A stretch of 64,000 nt of DNA from Microbacterium testaceum (GCF_029761935.1 NZ_CP121699.1:1426001-1490000); one strand, 5' to 3'; numbered from the stretch's first letter, positions 1 through 8,706 are shown. The notes: generated by a model from the sequence alone, not told the origin. Made by a program: numbers and translations.

Positions 1-103
1 CTCGAGCCGTGGACGTCCCGAAGTAACCGCGGGCCGCGAAGGCACGGACGGATGCCGAGAGCAACTCGTCGTCGCGTGCGGGACGGCGCCGGGGGTGCGG
101 CAT
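1..103 (-). CDS. TetR-family transcriptional regulator (N-terminal fragment, runs off the window)
   Basis: The reverse strand from 103 reads an ATG preceded by a strong GGAGAGGA ribosome-binding site, followed by 34 codons that look like the start of a TetR HTH domain: a basic N-terminus, then DDELLSASVRAFAARGYF and GTSTAR, the usual helix 1 and start of helix 2. Only this part is present. It diverges from the ThDP enzyme operon, and a perfect inverted repeat lies between them, so it probably represses itself and that operon. The ligand cannot be inferred. Confidence 0.72.
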   Translation of the reverse strand, partial: MPHPRRRPARDDELLSASVRAFAARGYFGTSTAR

Positions 104-121
104 CCACTCTTCCTCTCCGGG

Positions 122-141
122 GTGTTATTGAACGATAACAC
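122..141. promoter_or_regulatory. Inverted-repeat operator, likely TetR site
   Basis: GTGTTATTGAACGATAACAC has perfect 7-bp arms (GTGTTAT/ATAACAC) and a 6-bp centre. It begins 19 bp before the start codon of the divergent TetR-type gene, the usual place for an autoregulatory operator. It is AT-rich against very GC-rich surroundings. Assignment to the TetR protein rests on position only. Confidence 0.65.
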
Positions 142-193
142 TGTGGTCCGCGGCCTGCGCGTCGGGATGCGCGCGGCGAAAAGCGCGATCGCA

Positions 194-199
194 TAGGAT
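194..199 (+). promoter_or_regulatory. Possible -10 box of the ThDP enzyme operon
   Basis: TAGGAT fits the actinobacterial TANNNT -10 consensus and lies between the inverted repeat and the first gene. It would leave a leader of about 110 nt. No clear -35 box is seen, so this is tentative. Confidence 0.35.
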
Positions 200-315
200 C
201 GCACCGTCAGGCGCACGAGGTCGTGCGTCGCTGCTCGAAAAAGGGGCACGTAGCGCGAGACCCGCGCGAGACACATACGGCTCATTCCCGTTCCTGTTTC
301 GCGAAAGGCTTCCGC

Positions 316-1968
316 ATGCCCATCGTCTCCGCGCACGTCGCCCACACCCTCGGCCGTCATCTCGACCACGTCTTCGGCGTGATGGGCAACGGCAACGCGT
401 ACTTCCTCGACGCCCTGCACCGTCACACTGACGCCGTCTTCACCGCGATGCGGCACGAGGCCGGCGGGGTCGTCGCCGCCGACGCGCACTATCGCGCGTC
501 GGGCCGCATCGCCGCCGCGACCGCCACCTACGGTGCCGGTTTCACCAACACGCTCACCGCCCTCGCCGAGTCGGCGCAGGCGCGCATCCCCCTGCTGCTC
601 GTGGTCGGCGACGAGCCCACCTCGGGCCCGCGCCCGTGGGGCGTCGACCAGGTCGCGCTCGCCTCGGCCGTGGGCGTGCGCACCTATACCGTCGGCGATC
701 GCGACGCCTCGGCCACCGTGCTCATCGCGCTCGAGCACGCGCTGACGTACCGCGTGCCCGTGGTGCTGGCGATCCCCTACGACGTCGTCACGCGTGAGGC
801 CGGAGAGCTGACGGATGCCGCGACCGTCACGATCCCCTCTCCCCTGGCCCCGCACGGTCCGGCTGCGCACGCCACGCTCGACCGCATCACCGACGCCCTC
901 GCCGCCGCCGAGCGTCCGTTCCTGCTCGCCGGTCGTGGAGCCTGGCTCGCCGACGCCGGCCCCGCGCTCGGGCGCCTGGCCGAGACGACCGGGGCGATCA
1001 CGGCATCCACCGCCCTCGGTCGGGGCATCTTCCCCGACACCGCCCACGACCTCGGCGTCACGGGTGGCTTCGGCGCCGCAGGGGCGATGGAGCTCGTGCG
1101 CGAGGCCGACGTCGCCGTCGTCTTCGGCGCGGGGCTCAACCAGTTCACGATGCGCTTCGGCGAGCTCTTCGCCCCGGGCACGCAGGTGTTCCAGATCGAT
1201 GTCGCGTCCACGGCGACCCACGCCCAGGTGGGTGGGTTCGTGCGGGCGGATGCCGCGGTGGCGGCCGACGAGATCGCGAACCGCCTGCGCTCTCGCGGGG
1301 CGGTCTCGTCGGGCTGGCGCGACCGCGTCGACGTCGCCCCTCTTCGCGAGCAGGAGGCCGGCGAAGGAGTGGCTCCGGATGGCCGACTCGACCCCCGCTC
1401 CGCCGCCGCACGGATCGGCGAGCTGCTGCCCGAGGACCGGGTCGTGGTATCGGACGGCGGGCACTTCCTCGGCTGGTCGAACATGTACTGGCCCGTCGCC
1501 TCGCCCGACCGCGTGATGATGGTCGGCACGGCCTACCAGTCGATCGGACTCGGCTTCCCCTCGGTCGCGGGGGCCATCGCCGCCCGCCCCGATGCCACCG
1601 TGGTGCTCACCACCGGCGACGGTGGCGGACTCATGGCGATCGCCGACCTCGAGAGCGCCGTGCGCACGGCCGGCGGTCACGGTATCGCGGTGGTGTGGAA
1701 CGACGCCGCCTACGGCGCCGAGATCAACCTGTACGGCCTGAAGGGACTCGCCCGCGAGCCGATGCTCATCCCCGAGGTCGACTTCGCCGCCGTCGCCCGC
1801 GGCTTCGGCGCCGAGGGAGTGGTCGTGCGCGAGGTCGCCGACCTCGAGGCACTGGCCGGATGGACCCGCCGCGACCCCGCCGAGCGGCCCTTCCTGCTGC
1901 TCGACCTGCGCATCAGCGGCACCGTGATCGCGCCCTACCAGCGCGAGATCATCAAGGTGAACTCGTGA
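316..1968 (+). CDS. Thiamine-diphosphate-dependent decarboxylase/acetolactate-synthase-like enzyme
   Basis: 550 residues in the three-domain ThDP architecture. The catalytic Glu that activates ThDP is E48 in MRHEAGG, and the ThDP/Mg site begins at GDG (434-436) and ends with the Asn of VVWNDAAYG. The ATG at 316 is chosen because it gives the usual N-terminus (pyrimidine-binding domain directly after MPIVSAHVAHTL). The stop overlaps the GTG of the next gene, an FAD-linked 2-hydroxyacid dehydrogenase. That pairing suggests 2-hydroxyacid to 2-oxoacid to aldehyde, as in mandelate or aryl-lactate catabolism. Acetolactate synthase is less likely because no regulatory subunit is present. Family assignment is firm; the substrate is inferred. 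Confidence 0.8.
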   Translation: MPIVSAHVAHTLGRHLDHVFGVMGNGNAYFLDALHRHTDAVFTAMRHEAGGVVAADAHYRASGRIAAATATYGAGFTNTLTALAESAQARIPLLLVVGDEPTSGPRPWGVDQVALASAVGVRTYTVGDRDASATVLIALEHALTYRVPVVLAIPYDVVTREAGELTDAATVTIPSPLAPHGPAAHATLDRITDALAAAERPFLLAGRGAWLADAGPALGRLAETTGAITASTALGRGIFPDTAHDLGVTGGFGAAGAMELVREADVAVVFGAGLNQFTMRFGELFAPGTQVFQIDVASTATHAQVGGFVRADAAVAADEIANRLRSRGAVSSGWRDRVDVAPLREQEAGEGVAPDGRLDPRSAAARIGELLPEDRVVVSDGGHFLGWSNMYWPVASPDRVMMVGTAYQSIGLGFPSVAGAIAARPDATVVLTTGDGGGLMAIADLESAVRTAGGHGIAVVWNDAAYGAEINLYGLKGLAREPMLIPEVDFAAVARGFGAEGVVVREVADLEALAGWTRRDPAERPFLLLDLRISGTVIAPYQREIIKVNS

Positions 1969-3404
1969 GCGAGCCCGCGGGGCGGGCGGGCGCGGTGCGG
2001 GACGCGGTGTCGCGCGCGAAGGCTGATGCGACAGAGGCCATCGCGGGCGCGTCGCCGAAAGACGCCCTCGCGGAGCTCCGCTCCGCGCTCGGCGATCGCC
2101 TCCTCGACGATCCCGCGAACCTCGCGGCCTACGCCGTCGACAGCTCGCGCGCGCAGCCCGAAGGCCCGCCGATCGCCGTGGTGCGGGCGACCTCGGCCGA
2201 CGACGTGTCGACGACTCTCGCGTGGGCGCACGCCCGCGGCATCCGGGTCTCCGTCCGCGGAGCGGGAACCGGGCTCTCCGGTGGCGCCGTCGCGTACGCC
2301 GGCGGGCTGGTCGTCTCGCTCGAGGCGATGAACCGCATCATCGACATCGACGTCGACAATCGCCTCGCCGACGTCGAGGCGGGGGTGATCACGGCGGATC
2401 TCGATGCCGCCGCCCTCGCGCACGGCCTGTTCTTCCCGCCCGACCCGGCGAGCGCGCAGTGGTCGACGATCGGCGGCAACATCGCCACGAACGCCGGCGG
2501 CCTGCGCTGCGTCGCCCACGGCGTGACCACCGACGTCGTCGCGGCCCTCGAGGTCGTGCTCGCCGACGGCCGCGTGATGCGCACCGGCGCGCGCACGCGC
2601 AAGAACACCACCGGCTACGACCTGACCAGCCTGTTCACCGGCTCGGAGGGCACGCTCGGCGTGATCACCGCCGCGACCGTGCGCCTCAAGCCCGTGCCAC
2701 CCGGGCAGCCGCGCACCTTCCGCGCGAGCTTCGACGACATCGAGGATGCCGGCCGCGCGGTCACCGCGATCGTGTCGGGCCAGGCCGCCCCCGAGGTGCT
2801 CGAGCTGATCGATGCGCGCAGCGTCGAGATCATCGAGGCGTTCCACCCGAGCGGCCTCCCCACGCCTGGTGCGGCGATGCTCGTCGGTCAGACCGTGGGT
2901 CTCACGGCCCTCGGCACCGCCGAGGCCATCACCGCGCTCTGCCGTGAGCACGGCGCCTCAGAGACCGAGATCAGCGACTCCGACAGCCTGCTCGAGGCCC
3001 GTCGCCTGGCGAATCCCGCGCTCACCGCGCAGGGACTGCGGGTGTCGTGCGACGTCGGAGTGCCGGTCGCGCAACTGGCGACGGTGTTCCGCGGCATCGG
3101 CGAGCTGGCCGAGCGTCACGGTCGCCGCATCGCGGTGGTCGCGCACGCGGGCGACGGCAACCTGCACCCGACGGTCGAGGCGGGCGAGAGCCCCGAGGAG
3201 TACGCCGCGGCCGAGCTCGTGATCGACGACATCACGCGCCTCGCCCTCTCGCTCGGCGGAACGATCTCGGGCGAGCACGGCATCGGATCGGTCAAGCGTC
3301 ACGAGCTCCCCTGGCAGCAGGATGCCGTGGCCCTCGACGTGCAGCGCGCGATCAAGGCCGCGCTGGATCCGCGCGGCATCCTGACGCCCGACCGCTCGAT
3401 CTGA
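1965..3404 (+). CDS. FAD-linked 2-hydroxyacid oxidase/dehydrogenase (GlcD/D-lactate dehydrogenase type)
   Basis: 479 residues starting at a GTG that overlaps the preceding stop (GTGA), indicating translational coupling. The N-terminal half is the PCMH-type FAD-binding domain, with the pyrophosphate-binding run RGAGTGLSGGA and the later TIGGNIATNAGG. The C-terminal half is FAD-oxidase_C, ending in the typical [16 protein letters not shown] and LDPRGILTPD motifs. These flavoenzymes oxidise D-2-hydroxyacids to 2-oxoacids and pass electrons to quinone or another acceptor. Coupled to the ThDP enzyme, its product is probably that enzyme's substrate. A paralogue lies at 20132-21547. Confidence 0.88.
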   Translation: MSEPAGRAGAVRDAVSRAKADATEAIAGASPKDALAELRSALGDRLLDDPANLAAYAVDSSRAQPEGPPIAVVRATSADDVSTTLAWAHARGIRVSVRGAGTGLSGGAVAYAGGLVVSLEAMNRIIDIDVDNRLADVEAGVITADLDAAALAHGLFFPPDPASAQWSTIGGNIATNAGGLRCVAHGVTTDVVAALEVVLADGRVMRTGARTRKNTTGYDLTSLFTGSEGTLGVITAATVRLKPVPPGQPRTFRASFDDIEDAGRAVTAIVSGQAAPEVLELIDARSVEIIEAFHPSGLPTPGAAMLVGQTVGLTALGTAEAITALCREHGASETEISDSDSLLEARRLANPALTAQGLRVSCDVGVPVAQLATVFRGIGELAERHGRRIAVVAHAGDGNLHPTVEAGESPEEYAAAELVIDDITRLALSLGGTISGEHGIGSVKRHELPWQQDAVALDVQRAIKAALDPRGILTPDRSI

Positions 3405-3507
3405 GGTCCGGCCCGCGCTGACCGGGATGCTGGGCCATCGGCGCGGGGGGTCTCCGTCGCGCACGCGGGACGGAAGGCGACGCGCGCGACGCTGGGCTCC
3501 GGGCACT

Positions 3508-3634
3508 CGTTTGCCGCAGATGGTCGACCCCACGCGCACGCGGCGACCATGTCAGGCAAACGACGTGGGCAGGAGATGTCGCATGCCGCAGGTGGTCGGC
3601 ACGAAGCGGACCGAACCACCATCTGAGGAAAACG
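3508..3634. repeat. Two intergenic palindromic repeats (TTTGCC/GGCAAA family)
   Basis: This 331-bp gap (3405-3735) holds no gene. CGTTTGCCGCAGATGGTCG (3508-3526) is followed by its near inverse CGACCATGTCAGGCAAACG (3544-3562). A second, more degenerate copy runs from the ATGCCGCAGGTGGTCGG segment near 3583 to the ACCACCATCTGAGG segment near 3627. The ends resemble the three tandem copies at 4748-4964, so one dispersed family flanks the nuclease-like gene on both sides. Confidence 0.7.
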
Positions 3635-3735
3635 AACCCCCGGGCAGACGGCGCGTTGCGCCGGAGACCCGCCCTGTTATCCACAGATCGCGGATGCCGC
3701 GCCGACGGCCCTGCGCGGTGTGCGATGTTTCGGGG

Positions 3736-4701
3736 GTGAGAGCTGCTCCCCTTCCCGTCGAGCTACCCGAGTCCTTCTCGGTCTCTGCGGCGAGGAATCT
3801 CGGGGTGCCGCGAAGTCGGCTTCGGGCTGCCGACCTCTCCTCTCCTTTCCACGGAGTACGGACGTGCTCTGATCGGCCGGACGGTGCGTTCGAGGCGTCC
3901 GTACGGCATCGGTCAGCCGCCTATGCCGCACGCATGCGGGAGTGCGAGTTCTTCTGTCTGGTCGCCGCGGCGGTGGCGTGGGGCGCGCCGCTGCCCTCAT
4001 CGGTTTTCCACCTCCGCGACGGGAACCGGCTCGTCGAGCGCCCCATCGATGTCGGGGTGCTCTTGCCTTCGCGCGCGAGGAGGGCGCGCGGGGTGCGCGG
4101 CATCTCGCTCACAGAGGGGATGGGCAGTGTCCGCATCGAACCCGTGAGCGGGCTGCGGGTGACGAGCCCCGCAACGACCTGGGCCATGATGGGCGCCCTG
4201 CTGCAGCGGGACGACCTGGTCGCGCTCGGCGATGCGTTGGTGCGCGAGCCCATGCGCTCCGATGACCCACCAGCGCTCGCGACGATCGCCGAGCTCACGG
4301 CAGCTCTCGAGGCAGGACGCCGGCGGGGCGCCGCCGCACTGCGGGAAGCGCTTCCGCTGGTGCGTACACGCTCTCGGTCGAGGAAAGAGACCCAGACCAG
4401 ACTCCTGCTTCTGGCCGCGGGCCTGCCCGAACCGTCGCTGAATCACCCCGTGGTCGTCGAGCGCGAGGTCGTAGCCCTCGTCGACCTCGCATATCCCCAC
4501 CGCAAGGTTGGCATCGAGTACGAGGGCGAGCAGCACCTGATCGACCCACGACAGTGGGCACGCGACATCCGGCGCTACGAGATGCTCGCCGACCTCGGAT
4601 GGCGCATCATTCGCGTGACCGCGTCCGACCTCGCGCAGCACCGGAAGGAGTTCGCGAAGAGGGCGCGCGCGGCGCTCTCCCGCGGACCGCGCCTCGGTTG
4701 A
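3736..4701 (+). CDS. DUF559-domain (PD-(D/E)XK-like) protein with AbiEi-like N-terminus
   Basis: 321 residues from the GTG at 3736; an in-frame ATG at 3694 would add 14 residues. The C-terminal third (from about residue 215) has the DUF559 endonuclease-like pattern: an Asp in VALVDLAYP, VGIEYEGEQH, then WARDIRRYEMLADLGWRI ending in a beta strand. These resemble the D...ExE...H core of Vsr/MutH-like nucleases. The N-terminus resembles the winged-helix AbiEi antitoxin region common in actinobacterial DUF559 proteins. No partner toxin adjoins it. Nuclease activity is not established; palindromic repeats on both sides suggest an accessory locus. Confidence 0.7.
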   Translation: MRAAPLPVELPESFSVSAARNLGVPRSRLRAADLSSPFHGVRTCSDRPDGAFEASVRHRSAAYAARMRECEFFCLVAAAVAWGAPLPSSVFHLRDGNRLVERPIDVGVLLPSRARRARGVRGISLTEGMGSVRIEPVSGLRVTSPATTWAMMGALLQRDDLVALGDALVREPMRSDDPPALATIAELTAALEAGRRRGAAALREALPLVRTRSRSRKETQTRLLLLAAGLPEPSLNHPVVVEREVVALVDLAYPHRKVGIEYEGEQHLIDPRQWARDIRRYEMLADLGWRIIRVTASDLAQHRKEFAKRARAALSRGPRLG

Positions 4702-4747
4702 CGCGCGCCGTCGGCCGGGCACCCCGCGTTGTTCGAGCCACGGCATC

Positions 4748-4964
4748 CGCTCACGTGCCTCGAGGGGCCGCCGGCCCGAGCAACACCGACCAACCGAGGC
4801 AAATCAATCGACAGGCCACACGCTCACTTGCCTCGAACGGCCAGCCGGCCCGAGCAGCACCGACCACCTGAGGCAAACCAACCGACAGGCCGAGCGCTCA
4901 CTTGCCTCGAACGGCCAGCCGGCCCGGGCAGCACCGACCATCTCAGGCAAATAAGCTCGCCGGG
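4748..4964. repeat. Three tandem ~73-bp intergenic repeats (TTGCCT...AGGCAA)
   Basis: The 357-bp gap 4702-5058 carries no gene. Three copies start at about 4748, 4821 and 4895 (spacing 73 and 74 bp). Copies 2 and 3 are nearly identical over CGCTCACTTGCCTCGAACGG and the following GCC/GGCCCG segment. Each begins with TTGCCT or TGCCT and ends with AGGCAA, so each can form a long hairpin. The same terminal sequence occurs at 3508-3634. The rest of the gap is GC-rich with nothing recognisable. Confidence 0.8.
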
Positions 4965-5058
4965 GCCGCTGAGCCCGGCCGCGGCCCTGAACCGCGCGCC
5001 GCACAACGCCGAACGACCCCACCGCGCCGGAGCGCGACAGGGCCGTCCGACAACCGGC

Positions 5059-6441
5059 TCAGACCTTCGACAGCCCCCGCACCGGGCTCACTTCCTGCTC
5101 GGCCTCGTGGTCGGGGCCGAGGGGGATGCCGCTGCGGTCGCGCAGCAGCAGCGTCGCGACGAGACCGAGCACGGCCATGATCGCGAGGTACACCGTGACC
5201 GACACGGTCGTTCCGGTGCTCTCGACGAGGGCGGTCGCGATGGTCGGGGCGAACGCGCCACCGAGGATCGCGCCGAGCGCGTAGGCGATCGACACCCCCG
5301 AGAAGCGGATGGATGCCGGGAAGAGTTCGGCGTACAGCGCGGCTTGCGGGCCGTAGGTCAGACCGAGGCCGACCGTGAGCAGCATGAGGCCGATCGTCAG
5401 CAGCACGATGCTGCCGGAGTTGACCAGTGGGAACAGCGCCACGATGGCCACGAGCATCGACAGCCAGCCGATGATGTAGGTGTTGCGGCGGCCGATCTTG
5501 TCGCCGAGCCACCCGCCGAGCCACGTGAAGAGCAGCCACGTCACGGCCGACAGGGTCACGGCGCCGAGCACGTCGGCGGTGGCCAGGCCCAGCGGGCCCT
5601 TCGGGTCGGTCGCGTAGCGCTGGATGTATCCGCCGGTGGTCATGTAGCCCACGGCGTTGTTGCCGGCGAACACGAACGCGGCGATGATCACGAGCAGCGA
5701 GTGCTTGCGGAACAGCTGCACGATCGGCATCCGGGTCTGCTCCTTGCGCTCGGCGAGCTCGACGAAGACCGGGCTCTCTTCGACCTTCTTGCGCACGTAG
5801 TAGCCGACGAGGATCAACACGAACGACAGCAGGAACGGCACGCGCCAGCCCCACGCGAAGAAGGCGTCTCCCGGGGCGATGACGGCCATCAGGGCGAGCA
5901 TGCCGCTGGCGAGCAGCAGGCCGAGGGGCACGCCCAGCTGCGGCGAGGCGCCGAAGAGGCTGCGCTTGGTCTTGGGGGCGTGCTCGACGGCCATGAGCAC
6001 CGCGCCGCCCCACTCGCCACCGGCCGAGATGCCCTGCAGCACGCGCAGCAGGATGAGCAGCACGGGGGCCGCGACGCCGATGACCTCGTAGGTCGGCAGC
6101 ACACCGATGAGGGTGGTCGAGGCGCCCATCATGATGAGCGTCAGCATGAGCACGACGCGGCGGCCGTACTTATCGCCGAGGTGGCCGGCGAGGAAGGCGC
6201 CGAGCGGGCGGAAAAGGAAGCTCAGACCCACCGTGAGGAACGACAGGATCTGCGCGATACCGGGACCGGCGGGCGCGAAGAACAGCTGGCCGAACACGAG
6301 ACCGGCGGCCGAGGCGTAGAGGAAGAAGTCGTACCACTCGACGGTGGTGCCGACAACGGTGGCGAAGACCACGCGGCGGCGGTCCTTCGGGGTGGAGATG
6401 GTGCCGGTGGGCGTGAAGCCCTGCGGCTGAGAGCGGGACAT
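5059..6441 (-). CDS. MFS transporter, metabolite:H+ symporter (MHS) type
   Basis: 460 residues with 12 predicted membrane helices. An aromatic-rich first helix (VVGTTVEWYDFFLYASAAG) and the loop 2-3 motif GHLGDKYGRR are typical of the MHS branch, which imports aromatic and carboxylic acids such as shikimate or benzoate analogues. The ATG at 6441 has AAGGAG seven nt upstream. It diverges from the homoprotocatechuate genes across a 118-bp region holding a GntR-type palindrome, so it probably imports the pathway substrate (for example 4-hydroxyphenylacetate or homoprotocatechuate). Family clear, substrate inferred. Confidence 0.85.
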   Translation of the reverse strand: MSRSQPQGFTPTGTISTPKDRRRVVFATVVGTTVEWYDFFLYASAAGLVFGQLFFAPAGPGIAQILSFLTVGLSFLFRPLGAFLAGHLGDKYGRRVVLMLTLIMMGASTTLIGVLPTYEVIGVAAPVLLILLRVLQGISAGGEWGGAVLMAVEHAPKTKRSLFGASPQLGVPLGLLLASGMLALMAVIAPGDAFFAWGWRVPFLLSFVLILVGYYVRKKVEESPVFVELAERKEQTRMPIVQLFRKHSLLVIIAAFVFAGNNAVGYMTTGGYIQRYATDPKGPLGLATADVLGAVTLSAVTWLLFTWLGGWLGDKIGRRNTYIIGWLSMLVAIVALFPLVNSGSIVLLTIGLMLLTVGLGLTYGPQAALYAELFPASIRFSGVSIAYALGAILGGAFAPTIATALVESTGTTVSVTVYLAIMAVLGLVATLLLRDRSGIPLGPDHEAEQEVSPVRGLSKV

Positions 6442-6522
6442 GGGGACTCCTTCGAGACGTCATCGTCAGACCCCGGGACGTCGTCGTCGGCGACGAGGCG
6501 TGGTGTTGCTGGGGCGTTCGTC

Positions 6523-6534
6523 ATCGTATACGAT
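6523..6534. promoter_or_regulatory. GntR-type operator ATCGTATACGAT
   Basis: A perfect 12-bp palindrome in the divergent promoter between the transporter and the hpa genes, followed by a half-site (TCGGATACGA, 6536-6545). The centre GTATAC is characteristic of FCD/FadR-type GntR operators. The GntR gene at 8020-8706 is the obvious candidate to bind it. Confidence 0.72.
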
Positions 6535-6559
6535 TTCGGATACGACGCAAGGGAGCTTC

Positions 6560-8023
6560 ATGAACGACACCACCGACCCCCGGTTCACCGTCCTCGGTGC
6601 ACGCCCGGGCAAGATCGTGGCCGTCCACCTCTCGTACGGCTCGCGCGCCGACCAGCGGGGTCGTCGACCGGCCGCCCCGTCGTATTTCTTCAAGCCGTCG
6701 AGCTCGCTCGCGGCATCCGGGTCCGAGATCGTGCGCCCCGCGGGCACCGAACTCCTCGCGTTCGAAGGTGAGATCGCCCTGGTCATCGGCGAGCCGGCGC
6801 GGTGGGTGGCTCCGGATGCCGCGTGGTCGCACGTGGCATCCGTCACCGCCGCCAATGACTTCGGTCTCTACGACCTCCGCGCGAACGACAAGGGCTCGAA
6901 CGTCCGCTCCAAGGGCGGCGACGGCTACACGCCGCTCGGCCCCGCGCTCATCGACGCCCGTCAGGTCGACCCCGCCGCCCTGCGCCTGCGCACGTGGGTG
7001 AACGGCGACCTCGTGCAGGACGACTCCACCGCTGGCCTCATCTTCTCGCTCGCCCAGATCGTCGCCGACCTCTCGCAGCACTTCACCCTCGAGACCGGTG
7101 ACGTCATCCTCACCGGCACCCCCGCCGGCTCCTCGGTGGTCGTGCCCGGGGATGTGGTGGACGTGCAGGTGGATGCCGGCGCTCACTCGACCGGCCGGCT
7201 CCGCACGACCGTGACCCAGGGCGCGCAGTCCTTCAATCCCGCGATCGGCTCGCTCCCCGCGGTCGACGACACCCAGCGCACCGAGGCCTGGGGCTCGGCC
7301 GAGGCGGCCGGGCTCACCCCTCCGGCCCCCGTCCTCTCCCCCGCCCTGCGCGACAAGCTCTCGCGCGTCCCGGTCGCCGCCCTCAGCGGACAGCTGCGCA
7401 AGCGCGGCCTCAATGACGTCACCATCGACGGCGTGCACCCGCTCACCCCGGGCAGCCGCTTCGTCGGCACAGCCCGGACGCTGCGCTTCGTCCCGCACCG
7501 CGAGGACCTCTTCGCCTCGCACGGCGGGGGACAGAATGCCCAGAAGCGCGCGTTCGACGCGGTCAGCGAGGGCGAGGTCATCGTCATCGAGGCCCGCGGC
7601 GAGACCGGCTCGGGCACGCTCGGCGACATCCTCGCGATCCGCGCGCACGCCCGCAGGGCCGCCGCGATCGTCACCGACGGCGGGGTTCGCGACGCCGAGG
7701 CCGTGGCCGCGGTCGGCATCCCCGTCTTCACCGCTGGTCCCCATCCGGCCGTCCTGGGTCGCCGTCACGTGCCGTGGGAAACCGACGTGGCCGTCGGCTG
7801 CGGCGGCACCACCGTCGAACCCGGCGACATCCTGGTGGGCGACGGCGACGGCGTGATCGTCATCCCGCCCGCGATCGCCGAAGAGGTGGTCGACGCCGCC
7901 CTCGCGCAAGAGGCCGAAGACGCGTGGATCGCCGGTCAGGTGGCATCCGGTCATCCGATCGAGGGACTGTTCCCGATGAACGCGGAATGGCGCGCCCGGT
8001 ACGAGAGCGAGGTCACCCGATGA
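6560..8023 (+). CDS. Fumarylacetoacetate-hydrolase-fold / RraA-fold fusion protein (HpaG-like)
   Basis: 487 residues with two folds. Residues 1 to about 245 are an FAH domain: FEGEIALVIGEPA carries the metal-binding glutamates, then NDFGLYDLR and ILTGTPAGSS. Residues about 255-487 are an RraA/aldolase-like domain with GDILAIRAHARRAAAIVTDG and TDGGVRD (372-378). The FAH half fits 5-oxopent-3-ene-1,2,5-tricarboxylate decarboxylase/isomerase (HpaG) of the homoprotocatechuate pathway. RraA-fold enzymes include HMG/CHA aldolases and oxaloacetate decarboxylases, so the second half may also act in decarboxylation. ATG 6560 is preceded by AAGGGAG. The stop overlaps the start of the GntR gene (ATGA). 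Confidence 0.78.
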   Translation: MNDTTDPRFTVLGARPGKIVAVHLSYGSRADQRGRRPAAPSYFFKPSSSLAASGSEIVRPAGTELLAFEGEIALVIGEPARWVAPDAAWSHVASVTAANDFGLYDLRANDKGSNVRSKGGDGYTPLGPALIDARQVDPAALRLRTWVNGDLVQDDSTAGLIFSLAQIVADLSQHFTLETGDVILTGTPAGSSVVVPGDVVDVQVDAGAHSTGRLRTTVTQGAQSFNPAIGSLPAVDDTQRTEAWGSAEAAGLTPPAPVLSPALRDKLSRVPVAALSGQLRKRGLNDVTIDGVHPLTPGSRFVGTARTLRFVPHREDLFASHGGGQNAQKRAFDAVSEGEVIVIEARGETGSGTLGDILAIRAHARRAAAIVTDGGVRDAEAVAAVGIPVFTAGPHPAVLGRRHVPWETDVAVGCGGTTVEPGDILVGDGDGVIVIPPAIAEEVVDAALAQEAEDAWIAGQVASGHPIEGLFPMNAEWRARYESEVTR

Positions 8024-8706
8024 GCGACGTCACCGCCAGCAGGAGCAAGTCGCAGCAGGCTTACCACTGGATCAAGCAGCGCATCGCCTCGCAGGACTTC
8101 ACCCCCGGCTACCGCCTGGTGCTCGGCTCGATCGCCGGTGAGCTCGCTATGAGCGTCGTGCCGGTGCGCGAGGCGATCCGCCAGCTCGAGGCCGAGGGTC
8201 TGGTGATGTTCGAGCGCAACGTCGGCGCGCGCGTGTCGATGGTCGACGACACGGCCTATCGCTTCAGCATGCAGGCCCTCAGCCTGCTCGAGGGGGCCGC
8301 CACCGCCCTGTCGGCGCGCGCGCTCACCGCCGACGACGTGCGCCGTGCCCGCCAGGTCAACGAGCTGATGGTCGAGACGCTCGAGCACTTCGACCCGCGT
8401 GCTTTCACCGCGCTCAACCAGGAGTTCCACGCGATCCTGTTCGAGAAGTGCGCCAACCCGCGCATGCTCGAGCTCGTGCAGGCCGAGTGGGCGCGCCTCG
8501 GGCACCTGCGCGATTCCACGTTCAGCTTCGTGCCGGGCCGTGCCGCGGAGTCGGTGCGCGAGCACGAGAACATCCTCGTCCTCATCGAGAACGGCGCTCC
8601 CCTGGCCGAGATCGAGAAGGTCTCGCGCCGACACCGCTCGGCCACCCTCGACGCGTACATGATCCACGAGCACCCCGACGAAGTGCTCGGCCTCCCCGCT
8701 TTCTGA
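8020..8706 (+). CDS. GntR-family (FCD/FadR subfamily) regulator of the hpa cluster
   Basis: 228 residues. The N-terminal winged helix is typical of GntR: YHWIKQRIASQDFTPGYRL, then MSVVPVREAIRQLEAEGLV. The C-terminal all-helical FCD domain has the metal/ligand pattern HxxFHxxL-like in FTALNQEFHAIL and later SVREHENIL and RRHRSATLDAY. It sits inside the operon, overlapping the upstream gene by 4 bp, and the divergent promoter 1.5 kb upstream has a matching palindrome. It most likely represses the cluster until a pathway intermediate binds. Confidence 0.88.
   Translation: MSDVTASRSKSQQAYHWIKQRIASQDFTPGYRLVLGSIAGELAMSVVPVREAIRQLEAEGLVMFERNVGARVSMVDDTAYRFSMQALSLLEGAATALSARALTADDVRRARQVNELMVETLEHFDPRAFTALNQEFHAILFEKCANPRMLELVQAEWARLGHLRDSTFSFVPGRAAESVREHENILVLIENGAPLAEIEKVSRRHRSATLDAYMIHEHPDEVLGLPAF

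Noticed and set aside
4953..6771. Long plus-strand open frame rich in His/Asp/Glu/Arg across the transporter gene
   Set aside because: It is the antisense shadow of the MHS transporter, which has clear membrane helices and motifs.
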